Below are positions 5,982 through 6,985 of a stretch of 6,985 nt of DNA, piece by piece (position 1 is the first letter of the stretch; every line of letters begins with the position of its first letter). The position numbers were made by a program, and so were the translations under genes. The DNA comes from an uncultured Treponema sp. (GTDB lineage Bacteria > Spirochaetota > Spirochaetia > Treponematales > Treponemataceae). The stretch spans positions 1 to 6,985 of the forward strand of contig CALBXN010000146.1 in NCBI GenBank assembly GCA_937890485.1, read 5' to 3'. The notes under the pieces are model-generated. The model was given only the letters and a program-made list of their open reading frames with translations. It searched no databases and was not told the origin of the DNA.

Positions 5982-6527
5982 CTATTTGTTTATTGCGGAT
6001 TCTCGTTCTTCTCTAGCAGTTAATTCCTGTTTTACACCTAAATCAAGAAGTTGACTTACATCAATAATGAGAGAAACAGAACCATCTCCAAGAATTGAAG
6101 CACCTGCAATTCCAGGAGTAATTGTATACTGATCTTGAAGAGGTTTTATAACAACATCTTCTTCACCAATAAGAGCATCCACCATTACACCGATTTTCTT
6201 ATCAGCAGACCCAACAATTACAATGAAACTTACTTCATCTTCGGATTCTTTTTTTATACCAAAAAGTCTATTCAATCGCAAAATACTGATAACTTCATTA
6301 CGAACATTAAGAACTTCATAATTATCAATCGTTTTAATTTCATCATGTTTTACGCGATGACTTTCTACAACAGAAGCTATCGGAATTGAATAAATTTCTT
6401 TTCCAACACGAACTAATAATCCTTGAATAATAGCCAAAGTTAAAGGCAGCCTGATACTAAACTTAGTTCCTTTATTTTTTTCTGATGTAACAACAACTGA
6501 ACCTTTCAATTTTTCAATTTGAGTTCT
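5982..6527 (-). CDS. cheA: CheA C-terminal fragment (end of ATPase domain and P5), 5' end lost at a chimeric join
   Basis: About 181 residues up to the TAG stop. The first stretch, RTQIEKLKGSVVVTSE then GTKFSIRLPLTLA, is the end of the histidine-kinase ATPase domain, including the last glycine-box strand. The rest is the CheW-like P5 domain (GLLVRVGKEIYSIPIASVVES; VLNVRNEVISILRL; IGVMVDALIGEEDVVIKPL; GIAGASILGDGSVSLIIDV), which docks CheW and receptors. The P1 phosphotransfer domain, P2, dimerisation domain P3 and most of the ATPase core, normally about 450 or more residues, are absent. To the right of about 6525-6540 the same frame encodes an unrelated protein with much higher G+C, so the boundary is a join and not a true start. 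It is followed 8 bases later by the CheW fusion gene. Identity as CheA is firm; the exact boundary is good to about 15 bases. Confidence 0.9.
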   Translation of the reverse strand, partial: RTQIEKLKGSVVVTSEKNKGTKFSIRLPLTLAIIQGLLVRVGKEIYSIPIASVVESHRVKHDEIKTIDNYEVLNVRNEVISILRLNRLFGIKKESEDEVSFIVIVGSADKKIGVMVDALIGEEDVVIKPLQDQYTITPGIAGASILGDGSVSLIIDVSQLLDLGVKQELTAREERESAINK

Positions 6528-6985
6528 TGCACGGTGGAAAACACGGCTGAAATATCTTGCGCCTGCGGGGGTGTAGTTTCCGTTGTTTATTCTGACGGTT
6601 ACGGGATTACCCTCGCCCGCTAACACGGATGCAATTTCGTATGCAAACTCGGCGTTGTTTCCGCAGCAGCAGTATGAAGCGGGGATTTTGGGATTTACGC
6701 TATCTATGCCTGCGCGCATTATTTTTGCGGTTTCTACGAGGGAGTCCCTTTGCACCTCAATAAAAATATCGGTGTAGCGTTTTGCTCTTTCATCCTTTGA
6801 GTTGACAATTTCCCACAGCTCACGGTCGGTCAAATTCGTGCCTGCTTTTTCGTTAAAGCGCGCCATATGCAAGGGGCACGCGCAGGTCATGCCGTTGACC
6901 TTGAGAATGCCGAGGCGGTAGTCGTCGTCGATCATGATGATGTCGGGATGCATATTTGCAAGCTTTACGAGTTCATGACAGTAGC
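6528..6985 (-). CDS. Internal fragment of an unrelated cysteine-rich protein, perhaps glycosidase-like, on GC-richer DNA
   Basis: The frame is open to the right edge and reads about 152 residues into the CheA fragment; the ATG at 6953 has no ribosome binding site and is internal, since YCHELVKLAN precedes it in frame. Visible features are PDIIMIDDDYRLG, CACPLHMARFNEKAG, a Glu/Arg-rich helix, NPKIPASYCCCGNN and a closing YTPAGARYFSRVFHRA. None of this belongs to CheA. The pattern (a DDD turn, Cys-Ala-Cys, an alpha/beta arrangement) reminds me of uncharacterised glycoside-hydrolase or beta-galactosidase-like proteins of gut Clostridia, but I recall this only by resemblance and cannot confirm it. 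Base composition (30/60 and 35/60 G+C in two counted blocks) and codon use differ strongly from the rest of the window. Both ends are missing, so no complete gene is present. Confidence 0.55.

Noticed and set aside
6135..6389. Plus-strand open frame inside cheA
   Set aside because: Antisense to the conserved P5 domain; Asn/Phe-rich shadow.
6583..6777. Plus-strand open frame in the GC-rich part
   Set aside because: The minus frame is longer, reaches the window edge and has coherent protein-like sequence; this one is its shadow.
5982..6953. A 323-residue novel protein starting at ATG 6953 with a C-terminal CheW-like domain
   Set aside because: The ATG has no ribosome binding site, the frame stays open to the window edge, and sequence family and base composition change together at about 6530. 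It is two fragments joined.
1..6985. CRISPR array, tRNA or rRNA gene, insertion sequence, attachment site
   Set aside because: No regularly spaced repeats, cloverleaf, conserved rRNA stretch, transposase frame or flanking direct repeats were seen on either strand.

Overview
The window looks like a piece of a low-GC spirochaete chromosome, most like Treponema. The main reason is the minus-strand gene order cheA, cheW, cheX, cheY, in which CheW carries a CheR-like extension and the phosphatase is CheX. That arrangement is known from treponemes. The other genes (radC, efp, a glucosaminidase lipoprotein) fit but do not discriminate. Species cannot be named from the sequence alone.

Layout, left to right. 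Bases 1-378 (+) hold the C-terminal end of an unrecognised, extremely charged protein, followed by an intrinsic terminator. Bases 430-1023 (-) encode a small lipoprotein with a glucosaminidase domain, divergent from radC (1090-1776, +). efp (1849-2412, +) follows with its own clear sigma-70-type promoter and a terminator. Next come an AT-rich spacer with a second terminator-like hairpin and an unusual regulator (2677-3459, +): a degenerate receiver-like N-terminus joined to an OmpR-type winged helix, starting at TTG. A perfect 14-bp inverted repeat separates it from the convergent chemotaxis operon. That operon runs on the minus strand from the right edge: cheA (C-terminal part only), the CheW/CheR-like fusion, cheX and cheY, with gaps of 8, 16 and 14 bases and good ribosome binding sites.

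How they work together: CheA autophosphorylates in the chemoreceptor array, the CheW-type protein couples it to receptors, CheY carries the phosphoryl group to the flagellar motor, and CheX dephosphorylates CheY. Only the end of the CheA kinase domain and its P5 regulatory domain are present.

The most important anomaly is at about 6525-6540. To the left the minus-strand reading frame is an ordinary CheA C-terminus in AT-rich DNA. To the right the same open frame becomes an unrelated cysteine-rich protein in much GC-richer DNA (hand counts of 60-base blocks: 19/60 G+C at 6421-6480, 30/60 at 6541-6600, 35/60 at 6841-6900). The ATPase core that must precede the CheA tail is missing. I read this as a chimeric join, most likely an assembly or amplification artefact, so the apparent fusion protein should not be annotated as a new gene. 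I found no convincing new defence, mobile or RNA system. The biologically most interesting items are the CheR-like domain on CheW and the orphan pseudo-receiver regulator with a hairpin just before its start.
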